IMG/VR virus record: IMGVR_UViG_3300024430_000004
Location: 1 to 46,559 of that record
DNA: 46,559 bases
Strand: one strand, 5' to 3'
Origin: a virus
Positions 33,117 through 39,768 of the stretch are shown piece after piece. The notes beneath the pieces were generated by a model. That model saw nothing but the letters and a program-made list of their open reading frames with translations, had not been told where the DNA came from and did no database searches. Position 1 is the first letter of the stretch. Each line of letters opens with the position of its first letter. The translations under genes and the position numbers were made by a program.

Positions 33117-33477
33117 GAATCAGGGCGCTCGCCGATCCAGGGTTGAGCCGTGCGCTGGTTGCCCGACCTACGTCTGCCCGACGAGCGGCGAGCGAGAGTG
33201 CCCGATTCACGGCGGCTTCGACGTGTGCTGTGACCACCCGCAGTGTCCTGGTGCCCGCCAGACCGGGGATGATCGGAAGCGGGACACGGACGCCTTGCGA
33301 TGGTTCCTGCTCGGCTCGTCGTCGGGTTACGGCCTCGGCGGCGGCCTCGCGTCGTGGCCCGGCGGCATCGTTGAGTCCGGCGTCGGCATGGCGCTTGCGA
33401 TGGCGGCGCTCGTCGTGTGGTGGCGCTACTTGCGAAAGCGGTACGGCGGCGCGATGGAGGCGACGGATGCGTCCTAG
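33109..33477 (+). CDS. Zinc and membrane protein with repeat-encoded N-terminus
   Basis: Encodes 122 residues. After PENQGARRSRV (same module as at 28728) come ten Cys/His residues (EPCAGCPTYVCPTSG, CPIHGGFDVCCDHPQC), then two hydrophobic stretches (GYGLGGGLASWPGGIV, GVGMALAMAALVVWW). The unrelated body behind an identical N-terminus shows that the repeat is a separable module. The function is unknown. Confidence 0.65.
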   Translation: MPENQGARRSRVEPCAGCPTYVCPTSGERECPIHGGFDVCCDHPQCPGARQTGDDRKRDTDALRWFLLGSSSGYGLGGGLASWPGGIVESGVGMALAMAALVVWWRYLRKRYGGAMEATDAS

Positions 33478-33514
33478 CTCAACCCTCCAATGCGCCAATC
33501 GGAGGGTCCGGTGA
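33467..33514 (+). CDS. Junction micro-ORF 5 (MRPSSTLQCANRRVR)
   Basis: A 15-codon frame starting 11 bases before the upstream stop and ending over GTG 33511. It contains LQCAN. ACCCTCC (33482-33488) pairs perfectly with GGAGGGT (33501-33507) around a 12-base loop holding the GCGCCA core. GGAGG, the ribosome binding site of the next gene, is fully inside the stem. This is the clearest copy of the hairpin. Confidence 0.55.
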   Translation: MRPSSTLQCANRRVR

Positions 33515-33924
33515 CCACCTTCGCCGCCGCCCGGGACGCCGGCCATCTCTCCCCGGACAGCCAGGTCAACCCGCAGCACATCGCGGACGACCTCGACCGG
33601 TTCGCCCAGCGCCTCGACGAACTCGAGAAGGAGATCGAGCGGGCGACGATGATCCTCAACGACACGGAGGACGCCTGGCTCGAAGTTTTCGACGCGGTCG
33701 GCGAGAGCCTGCGCACCGAGTACCAGGAGCGCGGCCGAAAAACTGACCCTGCCGAGCACGTCATCGAGTCGGAGGCCCGCCGTCAGAACAGGCTGGTGTG
33801 GACGAATCATCGGCGGGCGAAGCGGGCTGTGGCTCTACTTGAGACGCAAATCCGTGCTGTCACGGCCGCTCTCAGCGCATGTCAGTCGCGAGCCAAGGCA
33901 ACCGCTGCGGAGTCGTGGCGATGA
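33511..33924 (+). CDS. Coiled-coil hypothetical protein
   Basis: Encodes 137 residues from GTG 33511 (an in-frame ATG at 33490 reads MRQSEGPV through the repeat). Mostly helical: HIADDLDRFAQRLDELEKE, then NRLVWTNHRRAKRAVALLE. The Shine-Dalgarno GGAGG five bases before the GTG supports this start. Family not recognised. Confidence 0.6.
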   Translation: MTTFAAARDAGHLSPDSQVNPQHIADDLDRFAQRLDELEKEIERATMILNDTEDAWLEVFDAVGESLRTEYQERGRKTDPAEHVIESEARRQNRLVWTNHRRAKRAVALLETQIRAVTAALSACQSRAKATAAESWR

Positions 33925-34280
33925 GCATGGATTCCCGCCAATGCTGGGTTGAGGAGATCGCGCATCATCTGTATGCGGGAGGCCCCTACGGCGAGTTCAT
34001 CTGCTTCCTCGACAACGGCGCCAGGGCGATCACCGATGCCCACACGATGGACGTGTACCGCGGGCTCGTTGAGGACGTCGTTGAGCAGGCACACGTCGTG
34101 GATATCTCCGTGGAGCGCGACATGCAGGAGGCGTGGAACCGGCGCCTAGTGGTCGCGCTGCGCGAGGCCGTGTCCACGATGAAGCGCCAGATGCACAGCG
34201 ACTACGTGCTGGATAGGCCCTTCGACGAGGACATGGCGGACGCGATCCGCAAGGCCGAGGACGTGCTCAGCAATGGGTGA
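33921..34280 (+). CDS. Hypothetical protein with repeat-encoded N-terminus
   Basis: Encodes 119 residues; MSMDSRQCWVEE is repeat-encoded, and the RNA over it forms a hairpin AGCAT/ATGCT (33924-33928 with 33941-33945) around a 12-base loop with CCGCCA. The rest is a helical soluble protein (HTMDVYRGLVEDVVEQAH). Its stop overlaps micro-ORF 6. Function unknown. Confidence 0.6.
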   Translation: MSMDSRQCWVEEIAHHLYAGGPYGEFICFLDNGARAITDAHTMDVYRGLVEDVVEQAHVVDISVERDMQEAWNRRLVVALREAVSTMKRQMHSDYVLDRPFDEDMADAIRKAEDVLSNG

Positions 34281-34320
34281 ACCGCTTCTGCAATGCGCCA
34301 ATCCGAGGGTTACCCGATGA
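34273..34320 (+). CDS. Junction micro-ORF 6 (MGEPLLQCANPRVTR)
   Basis: A 15-codon frame from inside the upstream gene's end to a TGA overlapping ATG 34317. It shares EPLLQCA with micro-ORF 10: bases 34279-34301 match 43013-43035 at 22 of 23 positions, 8.7 kb apart. GAGGG before the next ATG lies inside it. Confidence 0.55.
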   Translation: MGEPLLQCANPRVTR

Positions 34321-34649
34321 CCCGTGGCGGACAGGCCGGCCGCGCCCGCGAACGCCAGGTCGCGAACCGTCTCCGCTCCGATGACTGGGTTTGCGTGAAG
34401 GGCACGACGTTCGGCGTGTGCGATCTCGTCGCCCTGCGAGCCGGGAGCACCCCGCGACTGATCGAGGTCAAATCGACTGCTGGAGGTCCGTATGAGCGGT
34501 TCGGTCCGGTGGAGCGTGCGAGCCTGATGGCGGAGGCGCGGCGTGCGGGCGCCGAAGCCTGGCTCGCGTGGTATCCGCCGCGCGGGCAGCTCCGTTGGAT
34601 TCCGAGTTGGGAATGGCCGGGCGTGGTCGAGTTGGGACGGGCGGCGTGA
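34317..34649 (+). CDS. Holliday-junction-resolvase-like / VRR-type nuclease
   Basis: Encodes 110 residues from ATG 34317 (an in-frame ATG at 34293 reads MRQSEGYP through the repeat). The pattern ARERQVANRLR (Glu12), TTFGVCDLVALRAG (Asp36) and RLIEVKST (Glu50, Lys52) is the PD-(D/E)XK core of Hjc-like resolvases. It would cut branched DNA during recombination or before packaging. It ends RAA. Confidence 0.75.
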   Translation: MTRGGQAGRARERQVANRLRSDDWVCVKGTTFGVCDLVALRAGSTPRLIEVKSTAGGPYERFGPVERASLMAEARRAGAEAWLAWYPPRGQLRWIPSWEWPGVVELGRAA

Positions 34650-34897
34650 CTCCCCCGGACCCCCGACAAACCGGGGTTATGCCAAACATGCGGGCTGACG
34701 GTTCGGGCCGCAACAAGCCCGCCATAATCGTCGCCGCTCCGAACGAAGCGGGCTACCCGAAGGTGCAGGGCCGATGCCCCGCCTGTGGCTCTACGACGCT
34801 GTTCCTCGGGAGCGGCGGCTACGTGACGTGCAGCCTGCTCGGCTGCTCTGACCCGTGCTCGGCGGACAAGTTCCTGCACGGCGAGGGCGCGTCGTGA
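34646..34897 (+). CDS. Zinc-ribbon protein with repeat-encoded N-terminus
   Basis: Encodes 83 residues from GTG in a GTGA overlap. VTPPDPRQTGV is repeat-encoded and covered by a hairpin CCCCGG/CCGGGG (34653-34658 with 34671-34676). An ATG at 34679 right after the hairpin is an alternative start. The body has GRCPACGSTTLFLGSG and TCSLLGCSDPC, a zinc ribbon. Function unknown. Confidence 0.65.
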   Translation: MTPPDPRQTGVMPNMRADGSGRNKPAIIVAAPNEAGYPKVQGRCPACGSTTLFLGSGGYVTCSLLGCSDPCSADKFLHGEGAS

Positions 34898-35106
34898 GAA
34901 CCCTGCTGGGCGCCAACAGCGGAAGCGCTCTCGCCGCCCTCGCCCGCCGGACCGCACTCCTCCAGTACGCCGACCAGCAGGCCGCCAAGGGCCACGAGGC
35001 GCTCGACCGCGGGCTTAACGACCGGGCCGCCGAGCATCTCAACGAGGCCCGGATGGCGCGGCTGGCGGCGCTCGCCATCGAAGCGCAACAGGAGAACGCG
35101 GCATGA
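34894..35106 (+). CDS. Small helical hypothetical protein
   Basis: Encodes 70 residues from GTG in a GTGA overlap. It is Ala/Arg-rich and fully helical (LAALARRTALLQYADQQAA, then RAAEHLNEARMARLA). It ends ENAA and overlaps the next gene. Family not recognised. Confidence 0.6.
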   Translation: MRTLLGANSGSALAALARRTALLQYADQQAAKGHEALDRGLNDRAAEHLNEARMARLAALAIEAQQENAA

Positions 35107-35438
35107 CTCTCCCGGAACATCACCCAAACAAGCACCGCGTCGTGCTGACGTTCGAGAACGGATACGGCCCCAGCGCCAAGCTCATCTGCCCCGAATCGGG
35201 ATGCATCGGCTCGGAGGTCTGCGGCATCTGCGGACGCGACGTCACCGACCCAGAGTCGAAGCCATGCTACGACTGCAAGGGCATGAACCCGGCCGCTTGC
35301 TGGGTGAAGACGTGGTTCGACAACCTCACGCCTGACGAGTTGCTGAGCGGCTCGCTGACGGTCGAGATTGACGCCGAGTGGGATGGCGATCACATGGTCG
35401 CGCACATCGCGGGCGTCGTCCCGAAGGACGCGGCATGA
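35103..35438 (+). CDS. Conserved zinc-binding hypothetical protein
   Basis: Encodes 111 residues: a strand-rich start (HRVVLTFENGYGPSAKLIC), a cluster VCGICGRDVTD and PCYDCKGMNPAACW with six Cys, then an acidic strand region (LSGSLTVEIDAEWDGDHM). Similar proteins are common in actinophage early regions. Role unknown; zinc binding is inferred from Cys spacing. Confidence 0.65.
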   Translation: MTLPEHHPNKHRVVLTFENGYGPSAKLICPESGCIGSEVCGICGRDVTDPESKPCYDCKGMNPAACWVKTWFDNLTPDELLSGSLTVEIDAEWDGDHMVAHIAGVVPKDAA

Positions 35439-36613
35439 ACGATCTGCCGGACCGCCGCTGCCGGACCTGCGGCAAACTCAAGGCGCCCGACGCGTACAAC
35501 GGGCCGACCGCCCGACGCTGCGACGCCTGCCGGGACGAGCATGTCGCCCGACGCAGCGGGACACGCCGATGCGCCGCCTGCTCCCGCGCCCGACCCGTCA
35601 GCGCATACCGGGGGCCGCTCGCCCGCAAGTGCGACGAGTGCATCGCCGCCGTCGCGACCCGCGAATGCCGGCGCTGCCACGAGCACAAGCCGGTCAGCGG
35701 GTACGTGCGCCGCGGCACCGTCTGCTCGGACTGCCGCAAGCTGCCGCACCCAAGCGACGCCCGGATCCGGCCGCGCGCATGCCTGCGGTGCTTTGAGGTC
35801 AAGGCGCCCGACGCGTTCGACTTCGGCCCGAGCGGCAACCGCCGCTACGGCGTCTGCCGGGCATGCCGGGAAGCCGAACGCCAGGCGAAGCATCAGCGCC
35901 GCGCGACGTTTGTGCGCGACGGCGTGACGGTCCGGCGGTGCTGCGTGTGCCGTGAGACGTTCCCGCTGGAGTCCGGGTTCTACATCCGCAAGCGCTGGGA
36001 TGACGGCCGCGTCGACTACGACCACCGGTGCAAGCCGTGCCACCAGCGTCACACGGAGGCGCGCCGCAAACGGCAGATGCAGGACCCGCAGCAGGCCGCC
36101 TTGATCCGCCGCCGCCGTGCGGCCGCTACCCGCCGGTGGATCCGCATGAACCCGGAGGCGTCACGGGCCGCCCAGAAACGCTACTACGACAAGGTGATGG
36201 CGGACCCGCGCCGCCGCCAGGAGATACGGGAGAACGAGCGGATCCGGCATCGTCTCGCCCGTGAGCGGGCCGGGACGCCACTCACGGCGCTGCGGTCCGC
36301 GTCGACCGCGATGATGGGCCACGACGAGCTGCCGCGGCTGCCTGTCGGGCCGCTCGCCGAGGTGATCCGCCGGCTGGTCCGGCGCGAGGAGCTCGCGGGC
36401 AACCCGGAGCCGTTTGAGTGCGTGTGCCGGTTGGCGGATGTGGAGCCGAGGACGGCGTTTGCGTGGTTGACGGGTGAACGGCGTGTCATGCAGTTCGATG
36501 TCGCTGAGCGGGTGCTGGTGGCGTTGGGGTTGTTGTGGTTCGACGTGTGGGGCGAGGATGATCCGGTTGCGCGTCGGGCGTTTGAGGGTGAGTTTGAGGC
36601 GGTGGCGGCATGA
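35435..36613 (+). CDS. Tandem zinc-knuckle array protein with C-terminal helix-turn-helix-like region
   Basis: Encodes 392 residues. Residues 9 to about 210 hold five consecutive modules with paired CxxC knuckles, from CRTCGKLKAPDAY to CKPCHQRHTE, each similar to the N-terminal zinc module of phage endonuclease VII-like/HNH proteins. A basic region follows (about 215-290, RRRRAAATRRWIR), then a C-terminal helical domain (CRLADVEPRTAFAWLTGER, FDVAERVLVALGLLWF) resembling a helix-turn-helix. No HNH or DExK catalytic site is visible, so it is more likely a nucleic-acid-binding regulator than a nuclease. The array is unusual. Confidence 0.65.
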   Translation: MNDLPDRRCRTCGKLKAPDAYNGPTARRCDACRDEHVARRSGTRRCAACSRARPVSAYRGPLARKCDECIAAVATRECRRCHEHKPVSGYVRRGTVCSDCRKLPHPSDARIRPRACLRCFEVKAPDAFDFGPSGNRRYGVCRACREAERQAKHQRRATFVRDGVTVRRCCVCRETFPLESGFYIRKRWDDGRVDYDHRCKPCHQRHTEARRKRQMQDPQQAALIRRRRAAATRRWIRMNPEASRAAQKRYYDKVMADPRRRQEIRENERIRHRLARERAGTPLTALRSASTAMMGHDELPRLPVGPLAEVIRRLVRREELAGNPEPFECVCRLADVEPRTAFAWLTGERRVMQFDVAERVLVALGLLWFDVWGEDDPVARRAFEGEFEAVAA

Positions 36614-36849
36614 CCCCGGATTCCCGCCAAACGGAGGTTCGCGTAGGGCCCGAGTCGGCGCGGGCGATGGCGGACTACATCACTGCCTTCATCGGGCTTG
36701 AGCGGCAGATCATCGCTCATCGAGAAGACAAGGATCCGGCTGAACTGCAGCGCCTTGTCGAGGCTTGGGCCGGTATGGCGGAGCACATCAGTCGGGGGCG
36801 GCGGCGCTTGAACAGCGAGATTCTGACCGCCACGGTGACCGACCGATGA
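36610..36849 (+). CDS. Small helical protein with repeat-encoded N-terminus
   Basis: Encodes 79 residues; MTPDSRQTEVRV is repeat-encoded and the RNA can form ACC-CCG/CGG-A-GGT with one bulge. The body is helical (SARAMADYITAFIGLERQI, LQRLVEAWAGMAEHI). The stop overlaps the ATG of micro-ORF 7. Family not recognised. Confidence 0.6.
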   Translation: MTPDSRQTEVRVGPESARAMADYITAFIGLERQIIAHREDKDPAELQRLVEAWAGMAEHISRGRRRLNSEILTATVTDR

Positions 36850-36887
36850 CAACCCTGCTCTGCGCCAGAACGAGGGTGGCGGCATGA
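36846..36887 (+). CDS. Junction micro-ORF 7 (MTTLLCARTRVAA)
   Basis: A 13-codon frame that starts over the upstream stop and whose TGA overlaps ATG 36884. It carries LLCA. ACCCT (36852-36856) pairs with AGGGT (36873-36877), covering the GAGGG ribosome-binding-like sequence before 36884. Its first half is identical over 16 bases to micro-ORF 4. Confidence 0.55.
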   Translation: MTTLLCARTRVAA

Positions 36888-37102
36888 ACGGCGCCTGCCC
36901 TACCGGCAAGCGGGTCTACTACACCGAGCGGCTCGCCAACCGGGCGATATCTCGAGCGCTTGAACGCGGAGAACTCGACCCGCTGCGCCACTACCACTGC
37001 GAGGACTGCGGCTGGTGGCACCTGTCGCGGATCATCGAACCGAAGCGTCGTCGGCAGCGGCGGCGAAAGCGGCAACGGGAACGCGCCGGGGGGTCGAGAT
37101 GA
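36884..37102 (+). CDS. Small basic zinc protein
   Basis: Encodes 72 residues: PTGKRVYYTERLANRAISRA, then YHCEDCGWWHLSR and a very basic tail (about residues 53-68, mainly Arg and Lys). Short proteins of this type recur in phages, and the zinc knuckle with basic tail suggests nucleic-acid binding. The start overlaps the micro-ORF stop. Confidence 0.65.
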   Translation: MNGACPTGKRVYYTERLANRAISRALERGELDPLRHYHCEDCGWWHLSRIIEPKRRRQRRRKRQRERAGGSR

Positions 37103-37365
37103 CCGTGATCGAGCGGCTGCACAAGTGCCGTTCCTGCCAGCGGATGTGGAGCACCCACGGGATCCAGGAACCCGACCGGAAGTGCGTGTTTTGCAGCGCA
37201 GATACGTTGCCGGACGTGCTGGTGACCGGTAGTATTCCGGGGGTAACGAAAAAGCGCCCCCGCGACGCGCGAACGTCCGGGGGCCGGCACGGAGGTACAG
37301 GCTCCATGCAGTTGAAAGACGGTACGCGGCTCGACGGCCGCATGTCAAGAGGGGTGGCGCGATGA
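37099..37365 (+). CDS. Small zinc-ribbon protein, C-terminal extent uncertain
   Basis: Encodes up to 88 residues. The N-terminal half (KCRSCQRMWSTHG, KCVFCSADT) is a clear CxxC zinc ribbon. The second half lies over a strong hairpin region (37238-37284) and includes an ATG at 37306 preceded by GGAGG, which would begin a 19-codon reading MQLKDGTRLDGRMSRGVAR in the same frame. Either the gene runs through or the end is a separate leader for the next gene (ATG 37362). Confidence 0.6.
   Translation: MTVIERLHKCRSCQRMWSTHGIQEPDRKCVFCSADTLPDVLVTGSIPGVTKKRPRDARTSGGRHGGTGSMQLKDGTRLDGRMSRGVAR
37238..37284. promoter_or_regulatory. Mutually exclusive hairpins (attenuator-like)
   Basis: CGGGGG at 37238-37243 can pair with CCCCCG at 37257-37262. 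The latter can instead pair with CGGGGG at 37278-37283, as part of an 11-base-pair stem (GCCCCCG, then GACG with CGTC, then CGGGGGC, 37256-37284) with one bulge. Only one can form at a time. On the leftward strand the large stem is followed by GCTTTTTCG, a good terminator; on the rightward strand there is no T-tract. A GGAGG-ATG (37306) follows. Confidence 0.5.
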
Positions 37366-37922
37366 GGTTCGACCTCGTCCGACCGTGCCCCCACTGCCCG
37401 TTCCGCACCGACGGCGAGGGCTACCTCCGCGAGGACCGTGCCAGAGACATCGCGCTCGCGCTCGCCCGAGGCGCCGACTTCGCCTGTCACCAAACGACCG
37501 TCGACGATCCGGACGACGAATTCGAACGGATCGCCACTAGCAAGTCACAGATGTGCGCCGGCGCGATGATCGCGATGCTCCGCGAGGACGCCCCTAACCA
37601 GACGATGAGGATCGCGGAGCGCCTCGGTCTGTTCGACCCGGGCAAGCTCGATACGAACGCGCCCGTCGGAACGCTCGACGACTTCATCCGCCGACACAGC
37701 GACGACACCGAAGACGACATCGAGCCCTGCAACGCGAGCGACTACGGGTGCCTTGCCCCGGCTGGCTACCTCGAAGGCGGGTCCGTCATCACCGCAATCG
37801 AACGCGAGCAGACCGTGGAATGCGATCTGTGTGGTCAGCCGGTGTGTGAGGAGTGTTCAGTTGACGGTCCGGACGGCGGGCGTGCTTGCCGCTGGCACGA
37901 GGAAGACGAGGCGGACGCATGA
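37362..37922 (+). CDS. DUF6283-like conserved phage protein
   Basis: Encodes 186 residues. The start MRFDLVRPCPHCPFRTDGEG and a later DFACHQT match the Cys/His pattern of DUF6283-like phage proteins, with KSQMCAGAMIAMLRED completing a possible metal site. The C-terminal 40 residues add a second knuckle (CDLCGQPVCEECSVDG). Function unknown. Coupled by ATGA to the frame before it. Confidence 0.7.
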   Translation: MRFDLVRPCPHCPFRTDGEGYLREDRARDIALALARGADFACHQTTVDDPDDEFERIATSKSQMCAGAMIAMLREDAPNQTMRIAERLGLFDPGKLDTNAPVGTLDDFIRRHSDDTEDDIEPCNASDYGCLAPAGYLEGGSVITAIEREQTVECDLCGQPVCEECSVDGPDGGRACRWHEEDEADA

Positions 37923-38026
37923 GCCAGTCCAGCGCCATCGAGTGGACGGAGGCGACGTCCGGTGGGCGCGCGCTTGACGGCCGGACGTGGGACGAGATGC
38001 CGGAGGTGGCGCATCATGGCTGTTAG
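37919..38026 (+). pseudogene. Internally deleted remnant of a Gp37/Gp68 (DUF5131) gene
   Basis: A 35-codon frame reads SQSSAIEWTEAT followed at once by SGGRALDGRTWDEMP. The first part matches the start of phage Gp37/Gp68 family proteins (IEWTxATWNP) and the second their typical end (LDGRTWDExP); the roughly 200 or more residues normally between are missing. It is best explained as an in-frame internal deletion of a once complete gene. The recognition is from memory of the family and needs a database check. It overlaps the HNH start by 11 bases. Confidence 0.6.
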
Positions 38027-38594
38027 CCGCCGCCTCCGCTACGAGATTCTGCGACGCGACGGCCACACCTGCCGCTACTGCGGCGGCAAGGCTCCCGACG
38101 TCGCTCTTACCGTCGACCACGTCGTCCCGGTCAGTCTCGGCGGCACAGACGAGCCAGTCAACCTTGTCGCGGCCTGCGCTGACTGCAACGGCGGCAAGAG
38201 CAGCGTCCCGGCCGATGCCCCACTCGTTGAGCAGGTTGCCGAGGATGCGCTGCGGTGGGGTCGCGCCATGAAGTTAGCCGCCGAGTACCAGGACGACGTG
38301 CGTTGCACGTCTGACGACGTCTGCAACGCCTTCTATGACGGGTGGACGTCTTGGACATATGGTTCAGACGGTCACACCGTTCCCTTGCCGAGTGATTGGC
38401 GCCAGTCGGTCGAGCACTTCGTGAAGGTTGGCCTCGAGCCTGGGGTCATCTACCGAGCGGTCGCCCGAGCAATGGAGAAGCGAGGACTCCGCGGTGACTT
38501 CGCCGAGTTCACGTACATGTGCGGCATCCTCTGGCGAACCCTCGACGAGCGCCAGAGGATCGCCCGGGAAGCCCTCGACGCGGGGATGGCATGA
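38016..38594 (+). CDS. HNH endonuclease
   Basis: Encodes 192 residues. HTCRYCGGKAP (Cys19, Cys22), VDHVVPVSLGG (His35), VNLVAACADCNGGKSS (Asn49, Cys54, Cys57, Asn58) is an intact HNH core with a zinc site. The remaining 130 residues are helical (WRQSVEHFVKVGLEPGVIY) and may bind DNA. It lies next to the replication initiator. It may be a replication-associated or homing nuclease. No intron is seen. Confidence 0.85.
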   Translation: MAVSRRLRYEILRRDGHTCRYCGGKAPDVALTVDHVVPVSLGGTDEPVNLVAACADCNGGKSSVPADAPLVEQVAEDALRWGRAMKLAAEYQDDVRCTSDDVCNAFYDGWTSWTYGSDGHTVPLPSDWRQSVEHFVKVGLEPGVIYRAVARAMEKRGLRGDFAEFTYMCGILWRTLDERQRIAREALDAGMA

Positions 38595-39517
38595 GCCGCC
38601 GTGAAGATGTCGAAACGGCAATCTGGTCCGACCCGGACTTTGAAGAACTATCGCTCGAGGCGTCGGCGCTCTACCTCTGGTCGTTCACGAACCCGCGCTG
38701 CGGCATGGCCGGCATCTACAAGGTCGGGCGCCGGGCGATGACCGAAAGCAAGGTCTCGCCCGACCGGCTCGAAGCCGTCCTGGCCGAGCTCGCCGCCGCC
38801 GGCTTCGCGTACTACGAGGACGGCGTCCTGTGGGTGCGGTCGCGGGTGAAGCATCTGCGGACCCGCACGGAGCAGATCGCGAAGTCGATCGCGAAGGACA
38901 TCGATCGCCTCCCCGCTGAGCATCCGCTGCGTCGCCGGTTCCTCATCACGTACGCCGACCAGCCGTGGCTTCGTGACTACCTGCGTCCGCTGGTGACCGT
39001 CCCGGGTACGTCGGTGACGCTCACCGAAAATGGCTCCGCAGAGCCAAACGGCGGGAACGTCGGAGACGTTCCGCAAGGGTTCCTGGGTAAGGGTAAGGGC
39101 AAGGGTAAGGGAGAAGGCAGTTCTCTTTCAGACGCGCGCGCGGTCACGGAACGCCTGTTCGCCTACTGGCAGCAGCAGTGCAACCACTCCGACGCGAAGT
39201 TCACCGCCGACCGCAAGAGCAAGGTCGAGGCTCGACTTCGTGAGGGCTACACCGAGGAGCAGGTCCGCCAGGCGATCGATGGTGCAGCGCGAGCGCCGTT
39301 CATCGACGAGAAGGGCAAGCGCCACGACGATCTCCACTTGATCTGTCGGAATGGCTCCAAACTCGAGGACTTCATGGGACGTGTCGGCTTGCCGTCGTCT
39401 TCGAACGGGGCGTCGAAGGCGTGGGGTCCCGAGCAGATTGCCGCCGAGGTGGCGGCGAGTGAGCGGCGTAACGCTGAGCGGGCGCGGCGCGAGGCCGAGA
39501 TGGAGGCGACCCGATGA
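38591..39517 (+). CDS. Phage replication initiator (replisome organiser-like)
   Basis: Encodes 308 residues. The N-terminal part (residues 1-150; AIWSDPDFEELSLEASALY, then KVSPDRLEAVLAELAAAGF) is a winged-helix domain like those of phage replisome organisers. A GKGKGKGKGEG linker follows, then a C-terminal domain (FAYWQQQCNHSDAKFTADR, REGYTEEQVRQAID) similar to the phage domain phg_TIGR02220 thought to load helicase. The linker DNA (39085-39111) is a tandem GGGTAA repeat, a possible origin. The helicase gene lies at 43045. Confidence 0.75.
   Translation: MSRREDVETAIWSDPDFEELSLEASALYLWSFTNPRCGMAGIYKVGRRAMTESKVSPDRLEAVLAELAAAGFAYYEDGVLWVRSRVKHLRTRTEQIAKSIAKDIDRLPAEHPLRRRFLITYADQPWLRDYLRPLVTVPGTSVTLTENGSAEPNGGNVGDVPQGFLGKGKGKGKGEGSSLSDARAVTERLFAYWQQQCNHSDAKFTADRKSKVEARLREGYTEEQVRQAIDGAARAPFIDEKGKRHDDLHLICRNGSKLEDFMGRVGLPSSSNGASKAWGPEQIAAEVAASERRNAERARREAEMEATR
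39085..39111 (+). repeat. GGGTAA tandem repeat inside replication gene (possible origin or G-quadruplex)
   Basis: GGGTAA at 39085, 39091 and 39103, with GGGCAA at 39097, plus a fifth GGG at 39109, give five G-triplets each separated by three bases. This is a perfect G-quadruplex motif on the coding strand. It encodes the Gly-Lys linker of the initiator. In lambda and relatives, repeated binding sites inside the initiator gene at the linker form the origin. Confidence 0.5.
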
Positions 39518-39768
39518 CACCGCCGGAACCCCGCCAACCGTGCGTAGTCGATGCGACCGCCGCAGGGGGGATCGACATCGGCCAGACGTGGCGAGAGCGA
39601 GTCGCGGGCGACCGCTTCAAGGTGCTTGCCACCTACCGCGACCACCCCACAAACCCCAGCTTCCTCGTGGAGTACGAGCCGCCTGCACCCGGCTGGCATT
39701 CGCGTGGCAAGCGCACGGTCACGCTTGGCTTCTTCCGCGCCTACTGCGAGAAGGTGGCCGATGTGTAG
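39514..39768 (+). CDS. Hypothetical protein with repeat-encoded N-terminus
   Basis: Encodes 84 residues. MTPPEPRQPCVV is a repeat-encoded start. The rest is a small beta protein (GQTWRERVAGDRFKVLATY, NPSFLVEYEPP). The pattern resembles small phage DUF-type beta-barrel proteins; the function is unknown. It overlaps the replication gene stop and is followed by micro-ORF 8. Confidence 0.6.
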   Translation: MTPPEPRQPCVVDATAAGGIDIGQTWRERVAGDRFKVLATYRDHPTNPSFLVEYEPPAPGWHSRGKRTVTLGFFRAYCEKVADV

